From the NCBI GenBank assembly GCA_002438905.1, contig DJSA01000116.1, positions 1 through 41,312 on the forward strand: a stretch of 41,312 nucleotides of DNA. Direction: 5' to 3'. How positions within the stretch are numbered: position 1 is the stretch's first letter; every line of letters starts with the position of its first letter. This document shows, one piece after another, positions 22,069-30,244 of this stretch. Source of the stretch: Bacteroidales bacterium UBA6346 (GTDB lineage: Bacteria > Bacteroidota > Bacteroidia > Bacteroidales > UBA932). A program made the translations under genes and the position numbers. A model generated the notes under the pieces. It was not told where the DNA came from and did no database searches. It saw nothing but the letters and a program-made list of their open reading frames with translations.

Positions 22069-23253
22069 CTATTTAGACGATACTGCGGGACAATGCGCCG
22101 GATCAACGAGCGAGACCCCTTTCACAATCTCCGGATCAATCTCACCGACATACTTCTTCGCCTTGTAGTAGGCCGTCCTTGAAGAAAATCCCGCCTCCTC
22201 CGCGATTTCTTCCTGCTTCGCATGAGGGTGAGCCTCCTTATAGAGTCTTGCATATTCGAGGCGGAACATATTCACGAGACTGTAGTAGCCCACACCGGCG
22301 ATGAAGCGGCTTGCCTTGCCGATGTCCCCGTTGCCGATGTCAAGAAGGACTTCACTCTTCAGAAGGTGCGGCTCCCGGAAGCGACGGCGTATCACAGAGA
22401 GAACCCGCTCACGCACCGCCGGATCCGCCTCGGCGCATCCGGCATTCCCGTCCGGACAGCGAATATTCTCCAATTCCATAATTTCCTCCTCGCTTTCACG
22501 CCCAAGCAGTCGCGTCGTCTCGTCAACCGCCTCCGGGAACTTGACCCGCTGAGGATGAAGGATTATGCACAGGAAAAAGACCATCCACAGCGACGCAAGA
22601 ATATCCACTGCGAACTTCACCCAATGATTCCCGGTGAGGAACACCGCCCACATCCCGATGAGCCAGGCAATAGGCATGACGACCATCATACGCGCGAAAC
22701 CATAGGGAAAGTCCTCCTCGTTGGAATAATTATCCGTATTGAAACGATCAACCGCCCGTCTCAAACAGACGAGAACCCCGAACATTATGGAAGCTATAGC
22801 AAGCCCCAGCATCCCGGACGCAATGCACAATTCCCGGCTGTGCCCTTCAATCCATAGGTCGCCGTCCGTGAGGAGCACCAAGAGAAGCGCAGTCAGAAAG
22901 AGCGTCGGCATGCCGAGGAAAACGCCCCACAGGACTTTGCGCCCTTTCCCGAAATTGTCGAAATAGCGTCTGATGAGCAGGGCAAAGCCTGTCGGGTAAT
23001 AGACTATCCCCCAGATGCGTACATACGTCCAGACAGCGGGATTTTCCGGGGCGAGAATGTAGGGAAAAGACAGCGCGACGGCCGCATAGAACAGCGCCAC
23101 CTGCTTTCTTGCCGGATAGAAGTAGGCTTCGTGTTCCGAGAATGGACGACACATGTGCCGCAGCCTGATGAAACTGCAAACCAAGCCCGTGACAACGAAC
23201 ACAAGTCCTGCACCGGCGAACATGTCACCGGAATCTATGCCAACGGGAAACAT
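22069..23253 (-). CDS. Seven-helix membrane protein with C-terminal AraC-type DNA-binding domain
   Basis: A 394-aa protein. Hydrophobic helices fall at about residues 11-29, 51-66, 74-94, 107-128, 143-163, 188-205 and 213-233. A charged linker follows, then an AraC-like double HTH (about 298-372; the second HTH contains EEIAEEAGFSSRTAYYKAKK). It appears to be a membrane-embedded one-component sensor-regulator. It is the last gene of the rpoN operon (3-bp gap), and the direct repeats and LRR unit lie immediately beyond it. The signal sensed is unknown. Confidence 0.85.
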   Translation of the reverse strand: MFPVGIDSGDMFAGAGLVFVVTGLVCSFIRLRHMCRPFSEHEAYFYPARKQVALFYAAVALSFPYILAPENPAVWTYVRIWGIVYYPTGFALLIRRYFDNFGKGRKVLWGVFLGMPTLFLTALLLVLLTDGDLWIEGHSRELCIASGMLGLAIASIMFGVLVCLRRAVDRFNTDNYSNEEDFPYGFARMMVVMPIAWLIGMWAVFLTGNHWVKFAVDILASLWMVFFLCIILHPQRVKFPEAVDETTRLLGRESEEEIMELENIRCPDGNAGCAEADPAVRERVLSVIRRRFREPHLLKSEVLLDIGNGDIGKASRFIAGVGYYSLVNMFRLEYARLYKEAHPHAKQEEIAEEAGFSSRTAYYKAKKYVGEIDPEIVKGVSLVDPAHCPAVSSK

Positions 23254-23256
23254 TTA

Positions 23257-24663
23257 CTAAAGTATTTCGCGGCGCATCCGGGACTTGGGAATGCCGAGCT
23301 GGTCGCGGTACTTGGCGATGGTGCGCCGGGCGACATTGTAGCCTTTGGCATTCATCATATCCACAATCTCGTCGTCCGTGAGCGGCTTCTGCTTGTTCTC
23401 CCCGTCGATGATTTCCTGGAGAATCTTCTTGAGCTCCCTCGTGGAGATGTCCTCGCCTGCCTGGTTCTTGATGCTCTCGGAGAAGAAGTATTTGAGTGGG
23501 AATATGCCGAAATGAGTCTCGATGTACTTGCTGTTGGCTACGCGTGACACGGTCGATATGTCATACCCCGTCTTGTCGGCTATATCCTTGAGAATCATCG
23601 GCTTTATCTTCGTCTCGTCTCCGTCGAGGAAATAGTCTCTCTGATAGTCGAGTATGGCCTGCATCGTGGTCATCAGCGTCGTGTGGCGCTGACGGAGGGC
23701 GTCGACGAACCATTTTGCGGATTCGAGTTTTTTCTTCACGAACGAGGCGGCCTCCTTCTTCGACCTTTCCGAAGAGTTCGAGGCTTCCATGAGGATGTCG
23801 GCATATTTATGATTAACCTTCACTTCAGGAACGGAAAAGCGCGGCATTGTCAGGACGAACTCCCCGTCGACGACATCAAGCACGAAGTCCGGGACAACCT
23901 GCTGAGTGTGGTCGCTGTAGGCATCGGAGACCTGCCCTCCCGGTGTTGGATTAAGCTTGAGAATCCTCGACATCGCTGTCTTGAGACGCTCCGGAGACAT
24001 CCCCGTCTGAGACATTATGCGGTTGAAGTCCTTTTTGGTAAACTCCGAAAAATGATCCCTGATGATTTTTCTTGCATCCTCGACAACAGGGCTGTCCTTC
24101 AGCGCGTTCAGCTGAATTAGGAGGCATTCTCGGAGGTCGCGGGCACCGACGCCTGCCGGCTCAAATGTCTGGATTATCTTCAGCAATGACTCGACTTCCT
24201 CGTCAGTTGTCTCTATTCCGGCCCTGAAAGCCATTTCGTCCACGAGCTTGTCGATGTCGCGACGAAGGTAACCGTCGTCATCGAGGCTATAGATTATATA
24301 GTTCGCTATATCCCTCTGATGCTGCGTAAGGTCACGAAAATCAAGTTGTTCCTTCAAGTTCTGCGGAAAGGACTCCTGAACTGAAAAGGTCTCGCGCTTA
24401 GGTCTGTCGTCGTATTTGCTGTAGTTGTCGGAACGCAGACGGTAAGAAGGAATCGGATCGTCTTCCTTGTAGTCGGAAAGCGAGACTTCGCGGGAATTTT
24501 CCTTTTCCTTGGTGTCATCTTCCTCAAGCACAGGGTTTTCCTCTATTTCCTGACGCACCCGCTGCTCAAGGCTCTGAATCGGGAGCTCTATGAGTTTCGC
24601 GGTCATTATCTGCTGCGGAGACAGCTTCTGAAGCTGCTTCTGTTCCAATGCCTGTCTCAACAT
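23257..24663 (-). CDS. rpoN: RNA polymerase sigma-54 factor
   Basis: A 468-aa sigma-54. The N-terminal activator-interacting region is Gln/Leu-rich (LRQALEQKQLQKLSPQQIMT); region II is acidic (residues about 45-75); the core-binding and HTH regions follow; and the RpoN box reads ARRTIAKYRDQLGIP near residues 450-462, next to the C-terminus. Complete. It directs transcription from -24/-12 promoters with AAA+ enhancer-binding proteins, none of which is in the window. Cotranscribed with the SPOR gene (4-bp gap) and the 7TM-AraC gene. Confidence 0.97.
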   Translation of the reverse strand: MLRQALEQKQLQKLSPQQIMTAKLIELPIQSLEQRVRQEIEENPVLEEDDTKEKENSREVSLSDYKEDDPIPSYRLRSDNYSKYDDRPKRETFSVQESFPQNLKEQLDFRDLTQHQRDIANYIIYSLDDDGYLRRDIDKLVDEMAFRAGIETTDEEVESLLKIIQTFEPAGVGARDLRECLLIQLNALKDSPVVEDARKIIRDHFSEFTKKDFNRIMSQTGMSPERLKTAMSRILKLNPTPGGQVSDAYSDHTQQVVPDFVLDVVDGEFVLTMPRFSVPEVKVNHKYADILMEASNSSERSKKEAASFVKKKLESAKWFVDALRQRHTTLMTTMQAILDYQRDYFLDGDETKIKPMILKDIADKTGYDISTVSRVANSKYIETHFGIFPLKYFFSESIKNQAGEDISTRELKKILQEIIDGENKQKPLTDDEIVDMMNAKGYNVARRTIAKYRDQLGIPKSRMRREIL

Positions 24664-24667
24664 AGGC

Positions 24668-25258
24668 CTAATTGTTTAAGGTCACGACCGGACGCAGAAC
24701 GCGCACGGTATCGACAACGTATGTACATCCGGCATCGGCTGCCGGCCAGTTGATTTTCTCCTTCACCATGAGCGCCCTCGGAAATTCGTCGCGCAGTTTC
24801 ACAAGCAGCGCCATTGCCTCCGAACGGGTGCGGAAATCGCCCGCAGTAACCTTGAAATAAGGGTTCGCGTAGGTTCGATACACAGGGATTCCATGATATG
24901 CAGACTCGAATTTCTTGAGAACAGCCTCGGACTCACTGCGAGAGTTCTGTCCGTTGTCAAAAAATATACGCACACGATAACCCGTAATGGTCCTGGTGGG
25001 GTTAACCTCAATTTGGTCGTCAAGTGCAGACTTCAGCCGTGGGGACTGGGATATGCGGACATCTGCCGAATCTCCCTTGGAACGGGACGGCATTACGCTC
25101 CACACCGACTTCCCGACAAGAGTCGAATCCACACCGGCCACAGTCCTATAGACAAGGGAATCAGCAACCGTGTATCCCTCGGGAACAACAACATCTTGCG
25201 CAGTAACCACAAAGCCGCCAATCACGGCAAATAATATTACAAGAAGTGTCCGCTTCAT
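24668..25258 (-). CDS. Exported SPOR-domain protein
   Basis: A 196-aa protein with a cleavable signal peptide (MKRTLLVILFAVIGGFVVTAQ, cleavage after VTA). The C-terminal region (about 92-170: GYRVRIFFDNGQNSRSE..., then YFKVTAGDFRTRSEAMALL) has the two-repeat pattern of SPOR domains, which bind peptidoglycan strands lacking stem peptides at division and remodelling sites. It overlaps the upstream lipoprotein gene by 4 bp, a sign of translational coupling. Linked sigma-54 and lipoprotein genes suggest an envelope-related operon. Confidence 0.85.
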   Translation of the reverse strand: MKRTLLVILFAVIGGFVVTAQDVVVPEGYTVADSLVYRTVAGVDSTLVGKSVWSVMPSRSKGDSADVRISQSPRLKSALDDQIEVNPTRTITGYRVRIFFDNGQNSRSESEAVLKKFESAYHGIPVYRTYANPYFKVTAGDFRTRSEAMALLVKLRDEFPRALMVKEKINWPAADAGCTYVVDTVRVLRPVVTLNN

Positions 25259-25749
25259 CGTTTCACCATATTTAAGAGTTCCGTCAGCGACATAGTCCGG
25301 CTCAGATCCCGCCTGATTCCAAGTCCCTTTCCCGTTGCCGAAACCAGCACCGTGAAGTCATCGGAAGAGCCGCCCAACGCACCGATGACCTGGAAGAGTG
25401 CGGCCGCAGATGAAAGCGTCGCATGTCCAGTCAAAAGATATATCTTATCCTTGTGTCCCTCTATCGTGAACGGGTCGAGAACAAAACTTCCGAGCTCCGA
25501 ATCATTGTAGAAGAGTCTCGCCGTGACATCCGTAAGTTCCAGTTTTATAGTGGGGTTATGCACACCGACATAGAACGATGCATCAAGAGCCTTGAGTCCT
25601 CTCGGCGTCACCTTTTCCACCGCGAACGAAGTCACCTCAATCTCCTTCAGCTTGTCGACCGCTGCCTTCTTCACCGCAGAGCACCCTGTCAGCGCCATAA
25701 CAGCACAAGCCAACGCAGCCGCCACAATATGTCGTCCGAATCCTTTCAT
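25255..25749 (-). CDS. LEA type-2-like lipoprotein
   Basis: A 164-aa lipoprotein from the ATG at 25749 (lipobox LTGC, Cys23). The mature region has the late-embryogenesis-abundant/WHy-like pattern: FAVEKVTPRGLKALDASFYVGVHNPT, then hydrophobic beta-strands and a FVLDPFTIEGHKD segment. The frame extends to a TTG at 25758, but that would fall in the promoter box. First gene of the operon with the SPOR protein, rpoN and the 7TM-AraC regulator. The predicted transcription start nearly coincides with the ATG. Role unknown; envelope location is likely. Confidence 0.82.
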   Translation of the reverse strand: MKGFGRHIVAAALACAVMALTGCSAVKKAAVDKLKEIEVTSFAVEKVTPRGLKALDASFYVGVHNPTIKLELTDVTARLFYNDSELGSFVLDPFTIEGHKDKIYLLTGHATLSSAAALFQVIGALGGSSDDFTVLVSATGKGLGIRRDLSRTMSLTELLNMVKR

Positions 25750-25755
25750 ATTCTG

Positions 25756-25763
25756 CAAAGATA
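25756..25763 (-). promoter_or_regulatory. -7 box adjacent to the lipoprotein ATG
   Basis: TATCTTTG on the minus strand ends 6 bp before the ATG at 25749, so transcription would begin at or next to the start codon. No good -33 box is at 19-21 bp (a TTTG at 25775-25778 is only 11 bp away). Confidence 0.5.
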
Positions 25764-25825
25764 ATCAAATTTTACAAATCACGCGCATCGAATCCGGCTC
25801 TCGAATAGGCAAAGCTATGCATTCA

Positions 25826-25856
25826 TTATCATCTTATGATAATCATAAAATGATAA
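25826..25856. repeat. Cluster of four alternating ATGATAA heptamers
   Basis: TTATCAT (25826-25832), ATGATAA (25836-25842), ATCATAA (25842-25848, one base off) and ATGATAA (25850-25856) form overlapping dyads in a 31-bp AT-rich block. It lies about 80-110 bp upstream of the lipoprotein ATG and just past the end of the next gene. It may be an operator or an AT-rich terminator-like structure. Confidence 0.5.
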
Positions 25857-25909
25857 TTACTTTATGAGAATATGTGTGCCGTAGTAAAAACGAGAAATTG
25901 ACGGAACTG

Positions 25910-26527
25910 TCAGAAATTCAGGGTCATGCCGACTCCGTGAGGGCAGGAACCGAAGTTCATGGTGATGTTGCGGCCGGAGTTTGCGGAATTGCAGCGGCCG
26001 ACGATGTCGTTCATGCGGGACTTGCCTATCGGGACGCAGACTGCGCCAGCGATGAGGGTGGAAACGCCTACCGATGCGACAAATAATCCCCCGTAAAGCA
26101 TGACCACGCCACCAGTCAGCGCGTTGACAGAGCTTTGATTAGGTTCATTGTCACCAACGCCTGACGCAGTGGCTCCGATTGACCCAGCGACAGTAAAGAC
26201 AAACCCGAGATAGGTGGAAGCGATGCCAACCGGAATCGTCACCGCCGAACTGATGAGCAGTCCCTTGCCGACACCATAAATCCTCGCGCTGTTGTTCCAT
26301 CTCTGGGCATACGGCAGGCCGCAGCGCTCGGAGACATAGTCGAAAGTCTCTGCGGCAGAAAGGCGTTTGCCGTCAACACAAAGAACCTTGCCGGCCCTTG
26401 AAACGGTTGTAGCCGATTCGGCTGTAATGCTGTCCGTAGCAATAATGGTCTGTGCGGCAGCTTCATTGGACATGAAACCGGTCGAAACCGCGATGACCAC
26501 GAGTGCGATGATAAGAGGTCTTTTCAT
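25910..26527 (-). CDS. Exported membrane-associated protein of unknown function
   Basis: A 205-aa protein with a signal peptide (MKRPLIIALVVIAVSTGFMS, cleavage predicted after AAA near residue 25). The region after a variable segment has two long glycine-rich hydrophobic stretches (about residues 88-125 and 138-168: GLLISSAVTIPVGIASTYLG, GGVVMLYGGLFVASVGVSTL) that can form helical hairpins. The C-terminus (ITMNFGSCPHGVGMTLNF) resembles the terminal beta-strand of outer-membrane-type proteins. This layout (signal peptide, DGKRLSA-like motif, paired Gly-rich segments, strand-like end) recurs in Bacteroidales hypotheticals. Direct repeats upstream suggest regulated expression. Confidence 0.78.
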   Translation of the reverse strand: MKRPLIIALVVIAVSTGFMSNEAAAQTIIATDSITAESATTVSRAGKVLCVDGKRLSAAETFDYVSERCGLPYAQRWNNSARIYGVGKGLLISSAVTIPVGIASTYLGFVFTVAGSIGATASGVGDNEPNQSSVNALTGGVVMLYGGLFVASVGVSTLIAGAVCVPIGKSRMNDIVGRCNSANSGRNITMNFGSCPHGVGMTLNF

Positions 26528-26629
26528 AATGGTCTAAATTAAAAAGTCTGCAATCAGATGTATTCTGCTTACATTTTGTTGCATCTCGGTTCTTTTCTCT
26601 TGTGAAAACTCATCTCAGATGATGACCAA

Positions 26630-26659
26630 GAGTATTGTGACCTACTCGGGAGTATTGTG
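26630..26659. promoter_or_regulatory. Two 10-bp direct repeats spaced exactly 20 bp
   Basis: GAGTATTGTG occurs at 26630-26639 and again at 26650-26659, each followed by a GACC within 2 bp. The pair is about 105-130 bp upstream of the ATG at 26527, in the gap after miaB. The helical-turn spacing suggests a binding site for a dimeric or tandem-binding regulator. Confidence 0.5.
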
Positions 26660-26668
26660 GTGACCGCC

Positions 26669-28105
26669 TCAGACTATCTTGCAGATAAGCGTAGCCGAGG
26701 TACAGTCAACCACCTCTACGTTCACATAGTCGCCTGCCTTCAACGGGGCGAGTCCCTGAGCCGTGCGCTCGGCCGCCATTGACGGAAAGACGCACATCTT
26801 GTTGTTGCCGGCACGTCCGCAGAGGTCGTCAGGATTGCGCTTGGACGGGCCCTCGATGAGCACCCGGAATGTCTTGCCGATGTCCTTCTGATTGCTCTTT
26901 AGGCTCATCTTCGTCTGGAGCGCGATGATTTCGTTCAGCCTTGCGGTCTTGACCTCAGGCGGGACATCGTCTGGATAGTGTCTTGACGCAAGCGTGCCCG
27001 GACGCTCGGAGTACTGGAACATGAATGCGGAGTCGAAGCACACCTGCTCGAACAGCGAAAGCGTGTCCCGGTGGTCCTGCTCGGTCTCACTGCAGAATCC
27101 GGCAATCACGTCCGTGGAGAGTCCGCAGTCCGGCATGACCTCGCGGATTTTTGCGACCCGCTCCAAGTACCATTCCCTGTCATATTTTCTCCTCATCTTC
27201 TCCAACAGACGGCTCGAACCGCTCTGAACCGGAAGATGGATATGGCGGCAGATGTTTTCGTGGGAGGCAATCGTGCTGATGACCTCGTCGCTGATATCCT
27301 TAGGATGCGACGTCGAGAATCGTATCCGGAGTTCCGGGCTTATGGCCGCGACCATTTCAAGAAGCTTTGCGAAGTTCACGACCTCACCCTTTGCATTACT
27401 GTCAGAACCTTTGGCAGCATCACCGCCCGAAACGTCCTCGGTGCCATCGCGGCATTCTTTCCACAGATACGAATCCACGTTCTGCCCGAGCAGATTCACT
27501 TCCTTATAACCATTTTCAAAAAGTTCACGCGCCTCGCGCACAATCGAATGCGGGTCACGGCTGCGCTCTGCTCCACGAGTGTAGGGCACCACGCAGTAGG
27601 AGCACACATTGTTGCAGCCCCTCATTATGGAAATGTAGGCAGAAACCCCGTTTTTGTCGAGACGCACGGGGGATATGTCCGCGTAGGTCTCCTCGCGGGA
27701 GAGCAGCACGTTAATCTGCGGAGAATCAGGACGAATGTCGCGCAGCAGCGCCGGCAGACTCCTATAGGCATCCGGCCCGGCGACCAGATCCACCTTCTCT
27801 AACAGCTTATCCTTCAGCCTCTCGGCCATACATCCGACGATTCCTATCACCACCTGCGGGTTCCGCTTTTTCTGCAGCCGGAACTGCTCGATGCGTCCCC
27901 ATATCCTCTGCTCCGCATTGTCCCTGATAGAACAGGTGTTCGCCAGAATCACGTCCGCCCTGTCCATATCCTCCGTCAGCGCATACCCGTTCTTCTGCAG
28001 AACCGAGAGTATCACCTCGCTATCATTCACATTCATCTGGCACCCGTAGGTCTCAATATAGACCCTCGGTCTCTCCTCATCAACTATCGGTTTGAGATTA
28101 TTCAT
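26669..28105 (-). CDS. miaB: tRNA-2-methylthio-N6-dimethylallyladenosine synthase
   Basis: A 478-aa radical-SAM methylthiotransferase acting on i6A37 of tRNAs. The N-terminal cluster cysteines are Cys22, Cys58 and Cys92; the radical-SAM motif GCNNVCSYC contributes Cys164, Cys168 and Cys171; a TRAM domain ends the protein. Between LLGQNVDSYLW and NFAKLL (about residues 216-241) there is a Gly/Asp/Ser-rich insertion not expected in MiaB. It is followed downstream by the direct repeats of the next gene and has its own promoter. Confidence 0.96.
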   Translation of the reverse strand: MNNLKPIVDEERPRVYIETYGCQMNVNDSEVILSVLQKNGYALTEDMDRADVILANTCSIRDNAEQRIWGRIEQFRLQKKRNPQVVIGIVGCMAERLKDKLLEKVDLVAGPDAYRSLPALLRDIRPDSPQINVLLSREETYADISPVRLDKNGVSAYISIMRGCNNVCSYCVVPYTRGAERSRDPHSIVREARELFENGYKEVNLLGQNVDSYLWKECRDGTEDVSGGDAAKGSDSNAKGEVVNFAKLLEMVAAISPELRIRFSTSHPKDISDEVISTIASHENICRHIHLPVQSGSSRLLEKMRRKYDREWYLERVAKIREVMPDCGLSTDVIAGFCSETEQDHRDTLSLFEQVCFDSAFMFQYSERPGTLASRHYPDDVPPEVKTARLNEIIALQTKMSLKSNQKDIGKTFRVLIEGPSKRNPDDLCGRAGNNKMCVFPSMAAERTAQGLAPLKAGDYVNVEVVDCTSATLICKIV

Positions 28106-28148
28106 ATATTAAAATGGCGTCTCTGAATATTTTGTCGCTTTCAAGGTT

Positions 28149-28179
28149 CAAATGTACTATCTTTTTTGTGTTATGCAAA
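28149..28179 (-). promoter_or_regulatory. Promoter of miaB
   Basis: TTTG (28176-28179) and TACATTTG (28149-28156) on the minus strand are separated by exactly 19 bp, a full consensus match. The leader to the ATG at 28105 is about 37 nt. Confidence 0.75.
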
Positions 28180-28188
28180 ATTCCAAGT

Positions 28189-29427
28189 CTACAGCAGCAA
28201 TAGGATCGCGAACACATATAATAAGAAGGCCTGGAGGGTCAGGCTGCCCCTTGACTGTGTTTCGATGGCGAGGGCGGCCGGGTCCCCCTTAAGAGCCGAC
28301 TCAAGCTTTTCGAGGGACGGACGGAGCATGTAAGACCATTTGCTGACAATCTGACCGTCTGAAATCCAGGTTGCGCCGCCATTGGAGCGGTTGAGCGTAG
28401 CAAGGGTCTTGTAGTCAGAATAGTAGACTATGCCGTCAAGCCACTCGGGAAGAGTGGTATCCGAAGCAGTGGAGTCCCCCTCCGTTACACTCCTGCCCAA
28501 GGCATCTGACGTGACAAGGACCGCATCAAGGATGTCCCTCGATGGAACAAGCACAATCGGAGTCATACCTGCAGCGCGCGCATCGGCGACGAGGCCTTCT
28601 ATCCCCTGGAGCCGTTTCCAGCAGAGTTTCTTGTAGGCCGAAATGACAAGCACATTACCTTGTGAGGCCACAGTATCGCAGTACTCGCCCTCGGTATCGG
28701 TCAGCGACAGCACGGCTCCGGCGGCGAAGTCATCCCGATGGATGCGCGAATCGATGAAAGTCCAGCTGCTGTCGGGAAGGGCATCCAGAGCGAATGCCTG
28801 CGTCACGCCGTCCTTCTCATAGATGAACTCCGGCTCGGTGAAGTCATGGTATTCCTCGGCGGCGGCCTGGAGCATGGCTCCTGGTCCGAATGCCGTGTAG
28901 TCCTTGAGAGGAAGCCCTATCAGGGAATAAACAAGAAGGGCGACAAGCGAGAGGGCTGACAGCGCGAAGGAGACATACTTGACCTTCACGGGCCGGTCAA
29001 GCTCACGCATGGGGATGAACGCGCCGCAGCAAAGGGCGCAGAGAATCAGGTTCTTGACAAATGTCTGGAAGTGAGTCAGATGCAGCGCCTCGCCGAAACA
29101 TCCGCAGTCCATCGCGGGGTTGAAAATCAGCAGGACGAGCGTCAGCAACGTGAAGAACGTCGTCAGAGCTACGACCGCGATGCCTACGGCCTTTCTCCAC
29201 ACCCCGCTCATGAGAGCCGCCCCAAGTACAGCCTCGGTCAATGCGAAGGCCACGCCTATGAACTTGGCGGCAAAGTCCATAAACCCGATGTGCAGGAAAC
29301 TGAAATAGGACTTCATTATGAACTCCGAGCCTACCGGGTCCATAATTTTCAATATCCCCGAAATCAAGAACACCGCGCCGAGCACAAATGCGCAGAAACG
29401 GCGGAATACATTGTAGCCTTTTTTCAT
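28189..29427 (-). CDS. DoxX/MauE-like membrane protein, BT_3928-like
   Basis: A 412-aa protein from the ATG at 29427 (a GTG lies one codon upstream). Four N-terminal transmembrane helices (about residues 12-142) resemble the DoxX/MauE fold; an NPAMDCGCFGEALHLT motif sits in the loop after the third helix, as in redox-related MauE-type proteins. A fifth helix (about 145-170) follows, then a long region (about 180-385) with no clear domain, and a C-terminal helix (392-412). I recall this plan in Bacteroidales proteins annotated after B. thetaiotaomicron BT_3928. It lies 36 bp after tmk, likely cotranscribed. Confidence 0.82.
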   Translation of the reverse strand: MKKGYNVFRRFCAFVLGAVFLISGILKIMDPVGSEFIMKSYFSFLHIGFMDFAAKFIGVAFALTEAVLGAALMSGVWRKAVGIAVVALTTFFTLLTLVLLIFNPAMDCGCFGEALHLTHFQTFVKNLILCALCCGAFIPMRELDRPVKVKYVSFALSALSLVALLVYSLIGLPLKDYTAFGPGAMLQAAAEEYHDFTEPEFIYEKDGVTQAFALDALPDSSWTFIDSRIHRDDFAAGAVLSLTDTEGEYCDTVASQGNVLVISAYKKLCWKRLQGIEGLVADARAAGMTPIVLVPSRDILDAVLVTSDALGRSVTEGDSTASDTTLPEWLDGIVYYSDYKTLATLNRSNGGATWISDGQIVSKWSYMLRPSLEKLESALKGDPAALAIETQSRGSLTLQAFLLYVFAILLLL

Positions 29428-29463
29428 CACAGGAAATCTTCAGAAACGATCAAATCAACGGGT

Positions 29464-30147
29464 TCACAATCCCAAGGCATCATCCACAACTTTCCGTATC
29501 TTCCCGAAAATCTCATCGGGAGGAAGCATCCCCCCGATGGAGTCCGAACAGTCGATTCGTGTAAAATGCGAATCCAACTCACATTGTCTCAGATAGATGC
29601 GCCGCACGGCCTTCTGAAACTCAATGTTCGCCTCGTGGATGTCGTGACCACCTTCAAGGTAGTCCCTATCCCCGCCGCGCCGTGCCGAAGAAAGTTTCTT
29701 CTCGACAAAGCCGATGGGCACGTCAAGGAAAATGTTGAGATCCGGACGCGGAAGTTCAAAATTTCCATACTCGGTGTTGCATATCCACTCTCTAAGTTCT
29801 TCCGCCTCATCGGGATTGCGGAGCTTAGCGCACTGGTAGGCGATGTTAGAATAGACATAGCGGTCGAGCAGCACATTGCCTCCCTCACGCAGGATACGCT
29901 TCATCTCAGGCGCCGCCCCATGCCTATCCTCCGCAAAGAGAAGCGCCACGAGTTGCGGATGCACCTGCTCGTTGGTTCCGAAGTCGCCGCGCAGGAAGCG
30001 TGAAATCAGCTCACCGTAGACCGGAGAGTCATAGCGCGGGAAGTGGATGTACTCCAAAGGCTGCGGCAACTCTTCGAGATATTGCCGTAATTTCCTGACC
30101 TGCGTGGATTTGCCCGAACCGTCGAGTCCCTCTATAACTATAAGCAT
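29464..30147 (-). CDS. tmk: Thymidylate kinase
   Basis: A 227-aa P-loop kinase converting dTMP to dTDP. EGLDGSGKST (residues 6-15) is the P-loop, followed by the DRYVYSNIAYQ motif (DRY) and a LID-like region (about 148-160, with ARRGGDRDYLE). Slightly longer than the usual 205-215 aa. It is divergent from folP; the shared 97-bp gap carries the folP promoter. Confidence 0.93.
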   Translation of the reverse strand: MLIVIEGLDGSGKSTQVRKLRQYLEELPQPLEYIHFPRYDSPVYGELISRFLRGDFGTNEQVHPQLVALLFAEDRHGAAPEMKRILREGGNVLLDRYVYSNIAYQCAKLRNPDEAEELREWICNTEYGNFELPRPDLNIFLDVPIGFVEKKLSSARRGGDRDYLEGGHDIHEANIEFQKAVRRIYLRQCELDSHFTRIDCSDSIGGMLPPDEIFGKIRKVVDDALGL

Positions 30148-30202
30148 CGCTTTTTCTGATAAAATTAACTCCGCATCATTGAAAAGTCAGCCGAAAACTC
30201 AC

Positions 30203-30210
30203 TACTTTTG
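30203..30210 (+). promoter_or_regulatory. -7 box of the folP promoter
   Basis: TACTTTTG matches TAnnTTTG. A weak ATTG (30178-30181) is 21 bp upstream. The leader to the ATG at 30245 is about 30 nt. Confidence 0.6.
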
Positions 30211-30244
30211 CGGCCTGCAAACTTACGAAAAATTTTGGGGATAT

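Noticed and set aside
29071..30003. 310-aa plus-strand frame across tmk and the DoxX-like gene
   Set aside because: It runs across two well-supported minus-strand genes and encodes no recognisable domain.
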